DNA of 64,000 nucleotides from Rhizobiaceae bacterium (GCA_019635775.1 JAHBYU010000001.1:970749-1034748), one strand, 5' to 3'. Shown: positions 19,584 through 28,145, counted from the stretch's first letter. The notes: generated by a model not told the origin, from the letters alone. Made by a program: numbers and translations.

Positions 19584-19797
19584 TCGTCCCCTGCCTTGCG
19601 CTGCAGCCATCGTTTCGCCGAATAGGCCTCGGAAGGCAAGAGGCTGAAGATTGCCGGCGCAACCTGTGATTGTCAGGCGGCGGGTTTCGAAAAACAAGCT
19701 CCTGTCATATGTCCGGTTCAGGAAATTTCTTTGCTTGAAAGGCATGATTGCGGTTTCTAGAACCGGGCGGCACCTGCCCGAAGCCGAGGAAAGCCAC

Positions 19798-20832
19798 ATG
19801 AACCGTTCCGTGATTGATGTCATAGGCAACACGCCGCTGATCCGGCTGAAGCGCGCATCAGAGGAAACAGGCTGCGAAATTCTCGGCAAGGCCGAGTTCA
19901 TGAACCCGGGCCAGTCGGTCAAGGATCGCGCAGGCCTTTTCATCATACGGGATGCTGAAGCGAAAGGCCTGCTGCGGCCGGGCGGTGTGATCGTGGAAGG
20001 CACCGCCGGCAATACGGGAATCGGTCTGACCGTTGTCGCAAAGGCATTGGGCTACCGGACGGTCATTGTCATCCCGGACACCCAAAGCCAGGAAAAGAAG
20101 GACGCGCTTCGAGTGCTGGGGGCGGAGCTGATAGAGGTCCCGGCCGTGCCCTACAAGAATCCGAACAACTATGTGAAGGTTTCCGGACGGCTGGCGGAAC
20201 AGCTTGCGAAAACCGAACCCGATGGTGCCATCTGGGCCAACCAGTTCGACAACGTGGCCAACAGGGAAGGCCATATCCGCACGACGGCGACGGAAATCTG
20301 GGAGCAGACTGGTGGCAAGGTCGATGGCTTCGTTTCGGCCGTGGGTACTGGCGGAACGCTCGCTGGCGTCGCAATGGGGCTTCGGGACAAGAACCGGGGG
20401 GTCAAGGTTGCGCTTGCCGACCCCCTTGGTGCGGCCCTTTACAGCTTCTACACGGAAGGGGTTCTCAAGTCTGAGGGCTCCTCGATCACCGAAGGCATCG
20501 GCCAGGGGCGCATTACGGCTAATCTGGAAGGTTTTGTACCAGACTTCTCCTATCAGGTTCCCGACGATGAGGCGTTGCCGATCGTGTTCGACCTCGTGCA
20601 GGAGGAGGGCATGTGTCTCGGTGGATCGAGCGGGATCAACATTGCCGGCGCGGTGCGCCTGGCAAAGGACCTTGGTCCCGGGCATACCATCGTCACCATT
20701 CTTTGCGACTATGGGACGCGCTATCAGTCAAAGCTCTTCAATCCTCAGTTCCTGCGAGAAAAGCACCTGCCTGTGCCGGTATGGATGGACCTGCGTTCGC
20801 AGATTGCTGTCCCGTTTGAAAAGGTCGACTGA
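19798..20832 (+). CDS. cysK: Cysteine synthase A (O-acetylserine sulfhydrylase)
   Basis: A 344-residue PLP enzyme that makes cysteine from O-acetylserine and sulfide. The PLP lysine lies in NPGQSVKDRAG, the substrate loop is GTAGNTGIGL (the usual SGNTG serine is Ala here), and the glycine-rich phosphate loop is GTGGTLAGV. A later SSGINIAGA block is also typical. It is slightly longer than E. coli CysK because of an insert near PYKNPNNYVKVSG, a trait of one rhizobial subgroup. The stop overlaps the next start (TGATG), so alaX is translationally coupled. The AlaX, SseA and GNAT genes follow as an operon centred on cysteine and sulfur. Confidence 0.92.
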   Translation: MNRSVIDVIGNTPLIRLKRASEETGCEILGKAEFMNPGQSVKDRAGLFIIRDAEAKGLLRPGGVIVEGTAGNTGIGLTVVAKALGYRTVIVIPDTQSQEKKDALRVLGAELIEVPAVPYKNPNNYVKVSGRLAEQLAKTEPDGAIWANQFDNVANREGHIRTTATEIWEQTGGKVDGFVSAVGTGGTLAGVAMGLRDKNRGVKVALADPLGAALYSFYTEGVLKSEGSSITEGIGQGRITANLEGFVPDFSYQVPDDEALPIVFDLVQEEGMCLGGSSGINIAGAVRLAKDLGPGHTIVTILCDYGTRYQSKLFNPQFLREKHLPVPVWMDLRSQIAVPFEKVD

Positions 20833-21569
20833 TGGCGTTTGTGACGCAGGCTCTGTTCCGTGAGGATGGCTATCTAACCGAGTCGGAAGCGAAGGTCGTC
20901 CACATCAACGAGCGCGGCGGCATCATACTCGACCGCACAGTGTTCTATGCCACTTCAGGTGGCCAGCCAGGGGATACCGGGAGGCTGACAACTGCCGATG
21001 GACGCATTATCGAGGTTGCCGCCACGGTGACTGGCGAAACGAAGGAAGAGATCATCCACGTTCCGTCTGCGGCTTCAGGGCTGCGCCCGGGCGATCGCGT
21101 TGGAGTTTCTATCGACTGGGAACGGCGACACAAGCTGATGCGGATGCACACGGCCTGCCATCTGCTGACCGTTGTCTGCCCGTTTCCGATTACCGGCGCT
21201 GCGGTTGCCGAAGACGACTCCCGTGTGGACTTCGACATACCCGACACCGGATTCACAAAAGAGGACGTGACGGCCCGCCTTATGGAACTGGTCCGTGCCG
21301 ACCACCCGATATCGACGCGCTTGATCACTGATGAGGAACTGGCGGCCAATCCGACCCTGGTCAAGTCGAAGAACGTGCGTCCGCCGACCGGAACAGGCCA
21401 CATCCGGCTGGTGCTGATCGGTGCGAACGGCGCTGTGGACAGCCAGCCATGCGGAGGTACGCATGTCATGTCTACGGGCGAGGTGGGCGAGATTCACATA
21501 GGCAAGATCGAGAAGAAGGGACGCGAGAACCGTCGCTTCCGCATTCGGTTCGGATCGCCCGGGGCATAG
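20832..21569 (+). CDS. alaX: Alanyl-tRNA editing protein AlaX-like
   Basis: The 245-residue protein corresponds to the free-standing editing domain of alanyl-tRNA synthetase (AlaX), which removes Ser or Gly wrongly attached to tRNA-Ala. The N-terminal beta barrel carries the conserved FYATSGGQPGDTG block (residues ~38-50). The zinc ligands lie in RMHTACHLL (HxxxH) and QPCGGTHV (CxxxH). No synthetase or C-Ala domain follows, so this is the medium AlaX-M type. Its ATG overlaps the cysK stop, which ties its expression to cysteine synthesis. Serine is both the cysteine precursor and the substrate mischarged by AlaRS, so the link makes biological sense, but that reading is an inference. Confidence 0.92.
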   Translation: MAFVTQALFREDGYLTESEAKVVHINERGGIILDRTVFYATSGGQPGDTGRLTTADGRIIEVAATVTGETKEEIIHVPSAASGLRPGDRVGVSIDWERRHKLMRMHTACHLLTVVCPFPITGAAVAEDDSRVDFDIPDTGFTKEDVTARLMELVRADHPISTRLITDEELAANPTLVKSKNVRPPTGTGHIRLVLIGANGAVDSQPCGGTHVMSTGEVGEIHIGKIEKKGRENRRFRIRFGSPGA

Positions 21570-21635
21570 ATCGGCCATTCCCGTTTCACGCGCGGCGCGC
21601 TATTTGAGTACGCTTTCAGCGTTTCGGAGGAAGAG

Positions 21636-22487
21636 ATGGCGGAGACCGGTGCCTTCACTGTCGATGCAGACTGGCTGCAGGAGAAGCTTGGGTCGCCAGG
21701 TGTCTCTATCGTGGATGCGTCGTGGTACCTGCCCGCCCAGGGCCGGAACGCCCGGGCCGAGTATGATCTGGCTCACATCCCGGGCGCGATCTTTTTCGAT
21801 CAGGATGCAGTCGTGGCGACGGATGCGGTACTACCGCATACGCTCCCGGAACCCGCCACCTTCGCGCGTCATGCCGGATCGATGGGCATATCCGCCGACG
21901 ACACCATTATCGTCTATGACGGTCCCGGGATGTTCTCGGCGCCTCGTGTCTGGTGGATGTTCCGGATCATGGGAGTGTACCAGGTCTATGTGCTCGACGG
22001 CGGGTTTGATCGCTGGAAGGCGGAGGGAAGACCCGTCACGTCGGTGAAGACGAAAATCGCGCCCAACTTCTTCCATGTCGATTTCGATGCGGTCCGTGTG
22101 GCCTCCATCGAGGACATGCTCAAAGTCGTTGGCACGGGCGAAAGCCAGATAGCCGATGCAAGACCCGCAGGCCGGTTTACCGGCGACGACCCTGAACCTC
22201 GTTCTGGGGTCCGCGGAGGCCATATGCCGGGGGCGAAAAATCTGCCTGCCTCCTCGTTGTCCAAGGATGGCCGACTGCTGCCCCCCGACGAGTTGAAGAA
22301 GCGCTTCGATGAGGCGGGCATAGACCTGTCAAAGCCCGTCGTCACGACGTGCGGTTCGGGCATAACCGCCGCTGTCATCACGCTTGCGCTTGAGACGCTC
22401 GGGCATTCCGCCAATCGTCTCTACGACGGCTCATGGACAGAGTGGGGCAGCAGGCCGGACACGCCGGTCGTCAAGGGCAGGGAATAA
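21636..22487 (+). CDS. sseA: 3-mercaptopyruvate sulfurtransferase
   Basis: A 283-residue tandem-rhodanese enzyme that transfers sulfur from 3-mercaptopyruvate to thiols or cyanide. Two rhodanese domains are visible: the N-terminal inactive one (SIVDASWYLP, YDLAHIPGAIFFD) and the C-terminal catalytic one with VVTTCGSGITAAVI. The CGSG(I/V)TA loop marks mercaptopyruvate rather than thiosulfate sulfurtransferases. A GGAGGAAGAG site precedes the ATG. The gene lies 66 bp after alaX and its stop overlaps the start of the GNAT gene (TAATG), so it belongs to the cysK operon in cysteine turnover. Confidence 0.93.
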   Translation: MAETGAFTVDADWLQEKLGSPGVSIVDASWYLPAQGRNARAEYDLAHIPGAIFFDQDAVVATDAVLPHTLPEPATFARHAGSMGISADDTIIVYDGPGMFSAPRVWWMFRIMGVYQVYVLDGGFDRWKAEGRPVTSVKTKIAPNFFHVDFDAVRVASIEDMLKVVGTGESQIADARPAGRFTGDDPEPRSGVRGGHMPGAKNLPASSLSKDGRLLPPDELKKRFDEAGIDLSKPVVTTCGSGITAAVITLALETLGHSANRLYDGSWTEWGSRPDTPVVKGRE

Positions 22488-23071
22488 TGATGAAGGTTGA
22501 AGCCGCAAACGGCGCCGAACGGCTGGCCCCCATTTCGGTGACGGTGACGTTTCTGGAGATGCAGCGGCCGCCGTCGCATTATCCGCATCCACCGTCGAAC
22601 CTGAACATAGCACTGATGAAAACGCGCGACATGCCGCTCCATTTCTATCGCTATCTAATGGATCGCGTCGGCCGCAAATGGCATTGGGTCAACGTACTGC
22701 GGCTCGGTGATGAGGAACTCGAGGCAAAGATCCACAAGCCCGAGCGCGATATCCGCGTCCTCTATCTGGACGGTGCGCCTGCGGGCTTCTTCGACATCAA
22801 CCCCATTAGCGCCGACGAAACAGAGATCGCCTATTTCGGCATGATGGAGCATGCGACCGGGCTCGGGTTGGGACGCTGGTTTCTCGGCGCCGCCATCGAG
22901 GCTGCATGGGCGACAGACCCGAAGCAGATCGTGGTTCAGACGTGCACGCTGGACCATCCGGCGGCGCTGCCGCTCTACCAGAAGCTGGGTTTTTCGCCGG
23001 TTGGCCAGAAGCGCGAGGAGGTGCTGCCCTTGCCCTTCAATGAACGGTCGGCCAGCGTGATGCGGGCCTGA
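22487..23071 (+). CDS. GNAT family N-acetyltransferase
   Basis: The 194-residue product is a GCN5-related acetyltransferase that would use acetyl-CoA. The acetyl-CoA loop is seen as ATGLGLGRWFLGAAI (motif A), followed by ALPLYQKLGFSPVGQ (motif B). The N-terminal ~60 residues (SVTVTFLEMQRPPSHYP) are an extra element with conserved aromatic and proline residues. The ATG overlaps the sseA stop (TAATG; a second ATG follows at once). Substrate unknown; its operon with cysK, alaX and sseA raises the chance of an amino-acid or amine substrate. An inverted repeat after the stop may terminate the operon. Confidence 0.87.
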   Translation: MMKVEAANGAERLAPISVTVTFLEMQRPPSHYPHPPSNLNIALMKTRDMPLHFYRYLMDRVGRKWHWVNVLRLGDEELEAKIHKPERDIRVLYLDGAPAGFFDINPISADETEIAYFGMMEHATGLGLGRWFLGAAIEAAWATDPKQIVVQTCTLDHPAALPLYQKLGFSPVGQKREEVLPLPFNERSASVMRA

Positions 23072-23083
23072 CAGCGCTGCTGT

Positions 23084-23116
23084 ACTGAACCGGGCGTTCA
23101 GCGCGGGTTCAGTTTA
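23084..23116 (+). terminator. Weak terminator candidate after the GNAT gene
   Basis: Arms ACTGAACC (23084-23091) and GGTTCAGT (23106-23113) form an 8-bp stem, followed by TTTAT. It would end the cysK-alaX-sseA-GNAT transcript just before the OmpA-domain gene. The loop is long (14 nt), so efficiency is uncertain. Confidence 0.4.
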
Positions 23117-23176
23117 TCTGCGCCACATTCGAAATGAGTTTGGCGCGGGCGAACCGCATGTACCAGGAGGCTAAAG

Positions 23177-23734
23177 ATGTTGAATCGCCGCCAATTTGCC
23201 GGGGCTGCAATCTCGTTTCTGGCATTTCCGACGATTGCCAGCGCTCAGGACGCAATGCCGTCCTCCAGACAGATAGAGCAGCAACTCGACGCCGCGCCGC
23301 GCCGTCGCGTCCGCCCCGAGGAGCGGGTGACCGTGCGCGAGTTCAAGCGTCGGCCTGAGCTTCGCCGCATGGCTCCGTCCATCGACATCCAGTCTATCAA
23401 CTTCGCTTTCGCGTCGGCGGAAATCCCGCGCTCGCAGTATCGCAAGGTCGAGAACATCGCCGACGCGTTGGAAAGTGTGTTGCGGCGCCGGGCAAGGGCC
23501 GTTTTCCTTATCGAGGGACACACGGACGCGGTGGGCCCGCAGGCGTCCAATCTTGCCTTGTCGGAGCGCCGCGCCGAGTCACTCAAATGGACACTGGTGC
23601 GCGAATTCGGGATTCCCCGTCGCTCCCTTGAAACCGTGGGTTACGGCAAGGAGTTCCTTCTGGTGCCGACGCCGGAGCCTGAATGGCGCAACCGCCGGGT
23701 GACGCTGCGCAGGTTCGACGACTTCCTCAGATAG
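23177..23734 (+). CDS. OmpA-domain (peptidoglycan-binding) exported protein
   Basis: A 185-residue protein with a signal peptide (MLNRRQFAGAAISFLAF, cleavage near ASA-QDA) and a C-terminal OmpA/MotB domain. The peptidoglycan-binding signature appears as FLIEGHTDAVGPQASNLALSERRA, with the acidic and Arg residues in place, and the domain closes with NRRVTLRRF. The region between (residues ~25-75) is short and basic with no lipobox, so it is periplasmic rather than a lipoprotein. The twin-Arg start NRRQF could be a Tat-type signal. A strong AGGAGG site precedes the ATG. It likely anchors to the cell wall. Convergent with the GT32 gene. Confidence 0.88.
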   Translation: MLNRRQFAGAAISFLAFPTIASAQDAMPSSRQIEQQLDAAPRRRVRPEERVTVREFKRRPELRRMAPSIDIQSINFAFASAEIPRSQYRKVENIADALESVLRRRARAVFLIEGHTDAVGPQASNLALSERRAESLKWTLVREFGIPRRSLETVGYGKEFLLVPTPEPEWRNRRVTLRRFDDFLR

Positions 23735-23742
23735 CAGGCGAC

Positions 23743-24441
23743 CTATTTCCGCAGCATCCGTAGGACTTTCTGGCGCAGGTAGAAGGCGCTCAACCGCTCT
23801 TTCCAGCTGCCCCATGCATGATGCATTCCGTAGGCGCCGGCGGCCACCTGCCTGGCGCCTTCGCCCCCGCCCCGGGCGCGTTGTGGGCTGAAGACCGGTT
23901 TGGCTTTGATTTCCACTCCTTCGTACCGATCCCTGTTCGCGATCAAGATGCGCGTCAGGAAGCCCGGCCCCGTCGCCATGACGATATCGTTGAGGTCCCT
24001 GACGACCGGAGGATTGCGGACAAGATCGTCGAGCATGTCTTTCCAGAGGGGATGACCCGGCACGGAAGCGAAGACATAGTTGGCGATGATGCGGCGGCTA
24101 TCGCCTTGCGCCGGAGATTTCTCTTCGCCCAGCACGACCTGCGCATCGCCATAGGGAAACGGGCGAAGGAATTCATAGTCCAGGTCGCAGTAGACCCCGC
24201 CCAGATCGTGCATGACCACGTAGCGGAATACGTCGGCGCGCATGATGTTCTTCTCAAACGCCCTGTAGACTGGATATAGCCCGGGGTGGTTGGCGCGCAC
24301 GAGCGCGTCCATCTCGTCATCCGTCCACAGGCGGTAGGTCCAGCCGGGATGGTTGCGCTTCACCGACCGGATGAGGTGCCGCCAGCGTAAAGGCGGGCTG
24401 GAGGTCTTCCATGTCTGGTGGACAAGCTGCGGTATTTTCAT
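23743..24441 (-). CDS. GT32-like (Och1/DXD-motif) glycosyltransferase
   Basis: The 232-residue protein belongs to the Och1-like/GT32 sugar-binding DXD group. It opens with IPQLVHQTWKTSSPPLRW, the usual signature, has YRLWTDDEMDALV, then the catalytic FRYVVMHDLGGVYCDLDYEFL with the DxD-type metal site. These enzymes transfer hexoses to glycans or lipids using nucleotide sugars and Mn2+. No membrane helix is predicted, so it probably works at the cytosolic face. The acceptor is unknown. Downstream it converges with the OmpA-domain gene; upstream, 61 bp away on the same strand, lies the membrane protein of unknown function. Confidence 0.87.
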   Translation of the reverse strand: MKIPQLVHQTWKTSSPPLRWRHLIRSVKRNHPGWTYRLWTDDEMDALVRANHPGLYPVYRAFEKNIMRADVFRYVVMHDLGGVYCDLDYEFLRPFPYGDAQVVLGEEKSPAQGDSRRIIANYVFASVPGHPLWKDMLDDLVRNPPVVRDLNDIVMATGPGFLTRILIANRDRYEGVEIKAKPVFSPQRARGGGEGARQVAAGAYGMHHAWGSWKERLSAFYLRQKVLRMLRK

Positions 24442-24502
24442 GCTGGCGCGCTTTTAGTGGCGACAGCCGGCATTTTCCAGAAGGCAATTGCCGCGTCTGC
24501 AA

Positions 24503-25714
24503 TCACGAGATCCGTACAAGTTCCACCCCGTGCCCCTGAAACCAGACGGGCACGTCCGCGCGTCCGGTCCGCGCCAATTCATCGACCAGTCGTTCCGCCA
24601 GCTTGCGGCCTCGGTCGGAGTGTTCGGCGAACTGCTGTTCGCTCCATCTCGGCTCACCACCGGGATCGTCCCAATTGAGAGCGTCATTGAACTCATGAAC
24701 CCAGTCGCCAAGATCCATAGCAAGGGACCATGAGATGCCGAGCGCGTGCTGGTAGATGCCGCCGACTTCCTCTGAAGCCATGTACCAGAGCGGGTCCGTT
24801 CCGTAGTCCGCCATGACCTTGATCGCCTTGGGAAAAACCTCCGGCAGGCGTGGCCTTGCCACGGGTTCGAAAGCAACGCGATCCGGGCCCAGCTGCGCGG
24901 CAAGCCAGTCGTAGATGGGCCTGCCTGTTGCTTCGATCTCGGCCTGGCGCGCCGGGTCCTTGAGGTTGACCCTGCGGGGGTCGTTTGGATCGGCAAGCTC
25001 CCTGAACAGGTCCGACCAGGCATAGACCATCTCGGCCTTTTCCTGCGGAAGGACGTCAACCGGAAGCCAACCGATGTTTTCCTCTGTCTCCGCGTCGATC
25101 AGGCCGCCGCTGTGTGACGGTGTAACGACAAGCTTCTCGGGGACATCGTTCTCGGGATTGTATGGCTCTTCATCCTCCTCGAATGCCGTCGTCGCCTTTG
25201 CCCGCAAGGGTGCAAAGGCTTTGATTGCATAGCCGATGATCCCAGCGCAGGCGACACCGGCGATCGCAAGTACGACGGCGGATTCCTCCGCCACAGGCCG
25301 CAGCAGTCCATGCCACCAAGCCAGAACCACAAAGGCTGATGCCGCGAGATAGAGCCACATCGCGTTGCGGCTTTGGCGACGGCCCTTTTCATCCGGCGGG
25401 TCATATGGATCGAGGAAACGAGGCGCTATGACAAGGATATAAGCTGCGTAGATCAGCACCGAGAGCAGGAAGACGGGCGCCGCTATGTCGAGAAGGCCCG
25501 CCAGCAACACCCCGCCAATTCCCATCAGGACAGAATTCACGGCGAGTATTTTGGTGCGCGCGCGATCGGCGCGATCCTCGTCCGTGACGGTTCCCTTGAT
25601 GGCGATGAGTGCCTTGGTCAGGAATTCGCCCATCGCGCCGGCGCGGATCGCGACTATGCCGGCAAAGGCATAGAATCCGCCAACCGCTCGCAACGCCAGT
25701 TCTGCCGCATCCAT
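24503..25714 (-). CDS. Polytopic membrane protein of unknown function
   Basis: The 403-residue product has about five hydrophobic helices in the first ~180 residues (AVGGFYAFAGIVAIRAG, LMGIGGVLLAGLLDIA, FLLSVLIYAAYILVIAP, MWLYLAASAFVVLAWW, VVLAIAGVACAGIIGYAI). A soluble region of ~220 residues rich in acidic, Trp and Pro residues follows (PLWYMASEEVGGIYQHALGISW, WVHEFNDALNWDDPGG). I do not recognise the family. The start is an ATG with a GGAAGGGGG site; the open frame extends a further ~138 codons upstream through the ald terminator and gene in another frame, which is not credible as protein. It may be co-transcribed with the GT32 gene. Confidence 0.72.
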   Translation of the reverse strand: MDAAELALRAVGGFYAFAGIVAIRAGAMGEFLTKALIAIKGTVTDEDRADRARTKILAVNSVLMGIGGVLLAGLLDIAAPVFLLSVLIYAAYILVIAPRFLDPYDPPDEKGRRQSRNAMWLYLAASAFVVLAWWHGLLRPVAEESAVVLAIAGVACAGIIGYAIKAFAPLRAKATTAFEEDEEPYNPENDVPEKLVVTPSHSGGLIDAETEENIGWLPVDVLPQEKAEMVYAWSDLFRELADPNDPRRVNLKDPARQAEIEATGRPIYDWLAAQLGPDRVAFEPVARPRLPEVFPKAIKVMADYGTDPLWYMASEEVGGIYQHALGISWSLAMDLGDWVHEFNDALNWDDPGGEPRWSEQQFAEHSDRGRKLAERLVDELARTGRADVPVWFQGHGVELVRIS

Positions 25715-25787
25715 GGCGCGCCCCCTTCCGATCTGCCCGGATGTGGGGTGGCGTTCCCTTGCGTCAAAACTATGTCCGGAAGCGAAA

Positions 25788-25810
25788 AGGGCCGGCGCAA
25801 GGCCGGCCCT
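25788..25810 (-). terminator. Intrinsic terminator of ald
   Basis: Read on the minus strand, AGGGCCGGC and GCCGGCCCT pair around a 5-nt loop and run into TTTTCG. It lies 20 bp past the ald stop and fits a rho-independent terminator. Confidence 0.75.
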
Positions 25811-25830
25811 GGAAGCATGGCGTCGCCGTA

Positions 25831-26946
25831 TCAGGCAGCCAGCGCTACCTTCGGTTCCACTGTCTCGTATCCGAGCGCTTCCGCCACAGCGCGGTTTGTG
25901 ACCCGGCCCTTGTGAACGTTGAGGCCGTTGCGCAGATGCTGGTCGTCGAGGATGGCCTTGATGCCCTTGTCCGCCAGCGCCAGGCCATAATGCAGCGTTG
26001 CATTGTTTAGCGCATGCGCCGAGGTAACCGGAACCGCGCCCGGCATGTTGGCAACGCAATAGTGGATGATACCGTCCACCTCGTAGGTAGGGTCGGCGTG
26101 GGTGGTGGCATGAGACGTCTCGAAGCAACCGCCCTGGTCGATTGCCACGTCCACCAGAACGGCCCCCTTCTTCATGCCCGACAGCATTTCGCGCGACACA
26201 AGCTTGGGAGCGGCCGCGCCGGGAATGAGCACCGCGCCCACCACGATGTCAGCCGAGAAGCATTCCTCTTCGAGCGCCTCGATGCTGGAGTAACGGGTAT
26301 GTACGCGGCCGTTGAAGATGTCGTCGAGCTGGCGCAGGCGCGGTATCGAACGATCGATGATGGTCACGTCCGCGCCGGACCCCACGGCGATCTTGGCGGC
26401 ATTCAGGCCGACGACGCCGCCACCGAGAACAACCACCTTGCCGGGAAGAACGCCGGGAACACCGCCGAGCAGCACGCCCCGTCCGCCATTTGCTTTCTGA
26501 AGAGCGGTCGCGCCGGCCTGGATCGAAAGGCGGCCGGCAACCTCCGACATCGGAGCCAGCAGCGGCAGGCCGCCGCGCTCGTCCGTTACCGTCTCGTAGG
26601 CAACGGCCGTCACGCCCGAAGCGAGCAGTCCCTTCGTCTGTTCCGGATCGGGAGCGAGGTGCAGGTAGGTGTAGAGAATCTGGCCGTCGCGCAACTGAAC
26701 CCACTCGCCGGGCTGAGGCTCCTTGACCTTCACGATCATGTCCGACTTCTCGAACACCTCGGCAGCCGTCTTGGCGATCCTGGCGCCTGCGGCGCGATAG
26801 GTGTCGTCGGAAGCACCAATGCCGCTGCCGGCGCCCGTTTCAACGAGAACCTCATGGCCGTGGGCGATGTACTCGCGTACCGCTCCTGGGGTCAGGCCGA
26901 CGCGATATTCGTGGTTCTTGATTTCCCGTGGGCATCCGACGCGCAT
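25831..26946 (-). CDS. ald: Alanine dehydrogenase
   Basis: A 371-residue enzyme that interconverts L-alanine and pyruvate plus ammonia with NAD+. The N-terminal domain has [20 protein letters not shown] and the pyruvate-binding region with [15 protein letters not shown] (catalytic His). The Rossmann motif is [18 protein letters not shown] with a following acidic residue for NAD. The length matches the family. The gene is divergent from an Lrp/AsnC regulator 120 bp away, the standard arrangement for alanine-inducible ald in alphaproteobacteria and others. Three copies of an 8-bp element lie between them. Upstream on the same strand is no other gene, so it is likely monocistronic. Confidence 0.95.
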   Translation of the reverse strand: MRVGCPREIKNHEYRVGLTPGAVREYIAHGHEVLVETGAGSGIGASDDTYRAAGARIAKTAAEVFEKSDMIVKVKEPQPGEWVQLRDGQILYTYLHLAPDPEQTKGLLASGVTAVAYETVTDERGGLPLLAPMSEVAGRLSIQAGATALQKANGGRGVLLGGVPGVLPGKVVVLGGGVVGLNAAKIAVGSGADVTIIDRSIPRLRQLDDIFNGRVHTRYSSIEALEEECFSADIVVGAVLIPGAAAPKLVSREMLSGMKKGAVLVDVAIDQGGCFETSHATTHADPTYEVDGIIHYCVANMPGAVPVTSAHALNNATLHYGLALADKGIKAILDDQHLRNGLNVHKGRVTNRAVAEALGYETVEPKVALAA

Positions 26947-27024
26947 GATCGTGATCTCCTGTTTGGCTTCGCTCGAGCCATGCTCCCTGTACGCCGATTA
27001 AATCAGAAAACGCGTCGAACATCC

Positions 27025-27074
27025 TTGCGAAATGGCGTTGCGTAAAAACACGGCGAAGGTTAGTTCTTGCGTAA
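27025..27074. promoter_or_regulatory. Three TTGCGWAA repeats in the ald-lrp intergenic region
   Basis: Direct repeats TTGCGAAA (27025-27032), TTGCGTAA (27038-27045) and TTGCGTAA (27067-27074) occur in the ald-lrp gap; the third covers the TTG start codon of the regulator gene. Start-to-start spacings are 13 and 29 bp. Lrp-family proteins bind several spaced sites as octamers, so these are candidate operators for control of ald and of the regulator itself. Confidence 0.45.
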
Positions 27075-27579
27075 GAAAGCCATACTTCCGAAGGAAATTC
27101 GAAAATTGCCATTGGACAGGATTGATATCGCCATCCTTGAAGCGCTTCAGAAGGATGGTCGCTTGCCGAATGCAGCGCTGGCGGAGAAGGTCGGGCTATC
27201 GCAGTCAGCCTGCTCCAGAAGGTTGGACAATCTGGAGAAGTCGGGCGTCATCAAGGGCTACCACGCACAGCTTTCGAATGCGGCGCTCGGGCATCAGATG
27301 ACGGCGATCGTGCATATCTCGCTGTCAGGTCAGTTCGAGAAGACGTTGTCGGAATTCGAGGCGGCGGTGAAGCGCTGTCCGAACATCCTTTCCTGTCACC
27401 TGATGTCCGGCGAATACGACTATATCCTGCGCATCGCCGCCAAGGACCTGCAGGACTACGAGCGTATCCATAAGGAATGGCTCACGGCCATGCCGCATGT
27501 GACGAAGATCAATTCGTCATTTGCGTTGCGCGAGATCGTGGACCGGACGGCGGTCGGCATGAGGCCGGAACTGGCCTAG
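27067..27579 (+). CDS. Lrp/AsnC family regulator, likely alanine-responsive
   Basis: A 170-residue Lrp/AsnC transcription factor. The N-terminal winged HTH is seen as LDRIDIAILEALQKDGRL followed by SQSACSRRLDNLEKSGVIKGY. The C-terminal RAM ligand domain has MSGEYDYILRIAAKDLQDYERI, with the glycine that contacts the amino acid effector. Location divergent from ald points to an AldR-like activator sensing alanine. The start is a TTG giving a basic leader RKKAILPKEIRK; a second TTG 13 codons later (LPLDRIDI) could be the true start. The stop shares CTAG with the convergent fau gene. Confidence 0.9.
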   Translation: MRKKAILPKEIRKLPLDRIDIAILEALQKDGRLPNAALAEKVGLSQSACSRRLDNLEKSGVIKGYHAQLSNAALGHQMTAIVHISLSGQFEKTLSEFEAAVKRCPNILSCHLMSGEYDYILRIAAKDLQDYERIHKEWLTAMPHVTKINSSFALREIVDRTAVGMRPELA

Positions 27580-28145
27580 ACCACCACGATGCGATCCATA
27601 GGGATGTCGTGCGCCTGCGGGTGGATTGTCGGGATGCGCTGCATCTCGTAGCCGATGCCGATGACAAGCGGCTTGGAGGGCAGCGAGGCAAGCGTCCGGT
27701 CAAAGAAGCCGCCGCCATAGCCGAGCCGGTAGTTTTGCGGATCGACGCCGACGAGTGGCGAGATGACGATATCGGGCACGACAGGTTCGCCCTGTGCCGG
27801 GATCGGGATATTCCAGACGCCCTTTTCGAGCGGATCTCCAGGCCGGTAGGCCCGAAAGATAAGTGGCCGGGCTTTTTCGATCACGACCGGCAAGGCTGGC
27901 GTTGCGCCGCGTTCGACCAGAGATGCCATCCAGGGTCGCAGGTCCGGTTCGCCGCGAAAGGGCCAATAAAGGCTGACGATCTTTCCCGATATCTCTCCGA
28001 CGAGGCCGTCGAGACGATTGGCGATTTCGATCGACTTTTCGGCGCGCAGGTCGGCCGGCGTTGCAAGGCGAGCGGTTATGAGGCGTTCGCGTTCGGCCTT
28101 GCGCCAGCGGGCGATGTCCGGCCAGTCGGTCAATTCCTGGGGCAT
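27576..28145 (-). CDS. fau: 5-formyltetrahydrofolate cyclo-ligase
   Basis: A 189-residue ATP-dependent enzyme that converts 5-formyl-THF to 5,10-methenyl-THF, also called MTHFS or YgfA. The N-terminal helix RWRKAERERLITARL, the folate loop VSLYWPFRGEPDLRPW and the signature LGYGGGFFDRTLA with its catalytic region are present, as is VIGIGYEMQ. Length is normal. The ATG at 28145 follows a perfect GGAGGA site. In proteobacteria fau commonly follows the 6S RNA gene ssrS; the 169 bp upstream here has an inverted repeat (see 28202-28290). Convergent with the lrp gene, with a 4 bp overlap of stop codons. Confidence 0.93.
   Translation of the reverse strand: MPQELTDWPDIARWRKAERERLITARLATPADLRAEKSIEIANRLDGLVGEISGKIVSLYWPFRGEPDLRPWMASLVERGATPALPVVIEKARPLIFRAYRPGDPLEKGVWNIPIPAQGEPVVPDIVISPLVGVDPQNYRLGYGGGFFDRTLASLPSKPLVIGIGYEMQRIPTIHPQAHDIPMDRIVVV

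Noticed and set aside
25715-26128. Long N-terminal extension of the membrane protein gene at 24503
   Set aside because: It reads through the ald terminator and into the ald gene in another frame, and the product is Arg/Gly/Pro-rich with no hydrophobic start.
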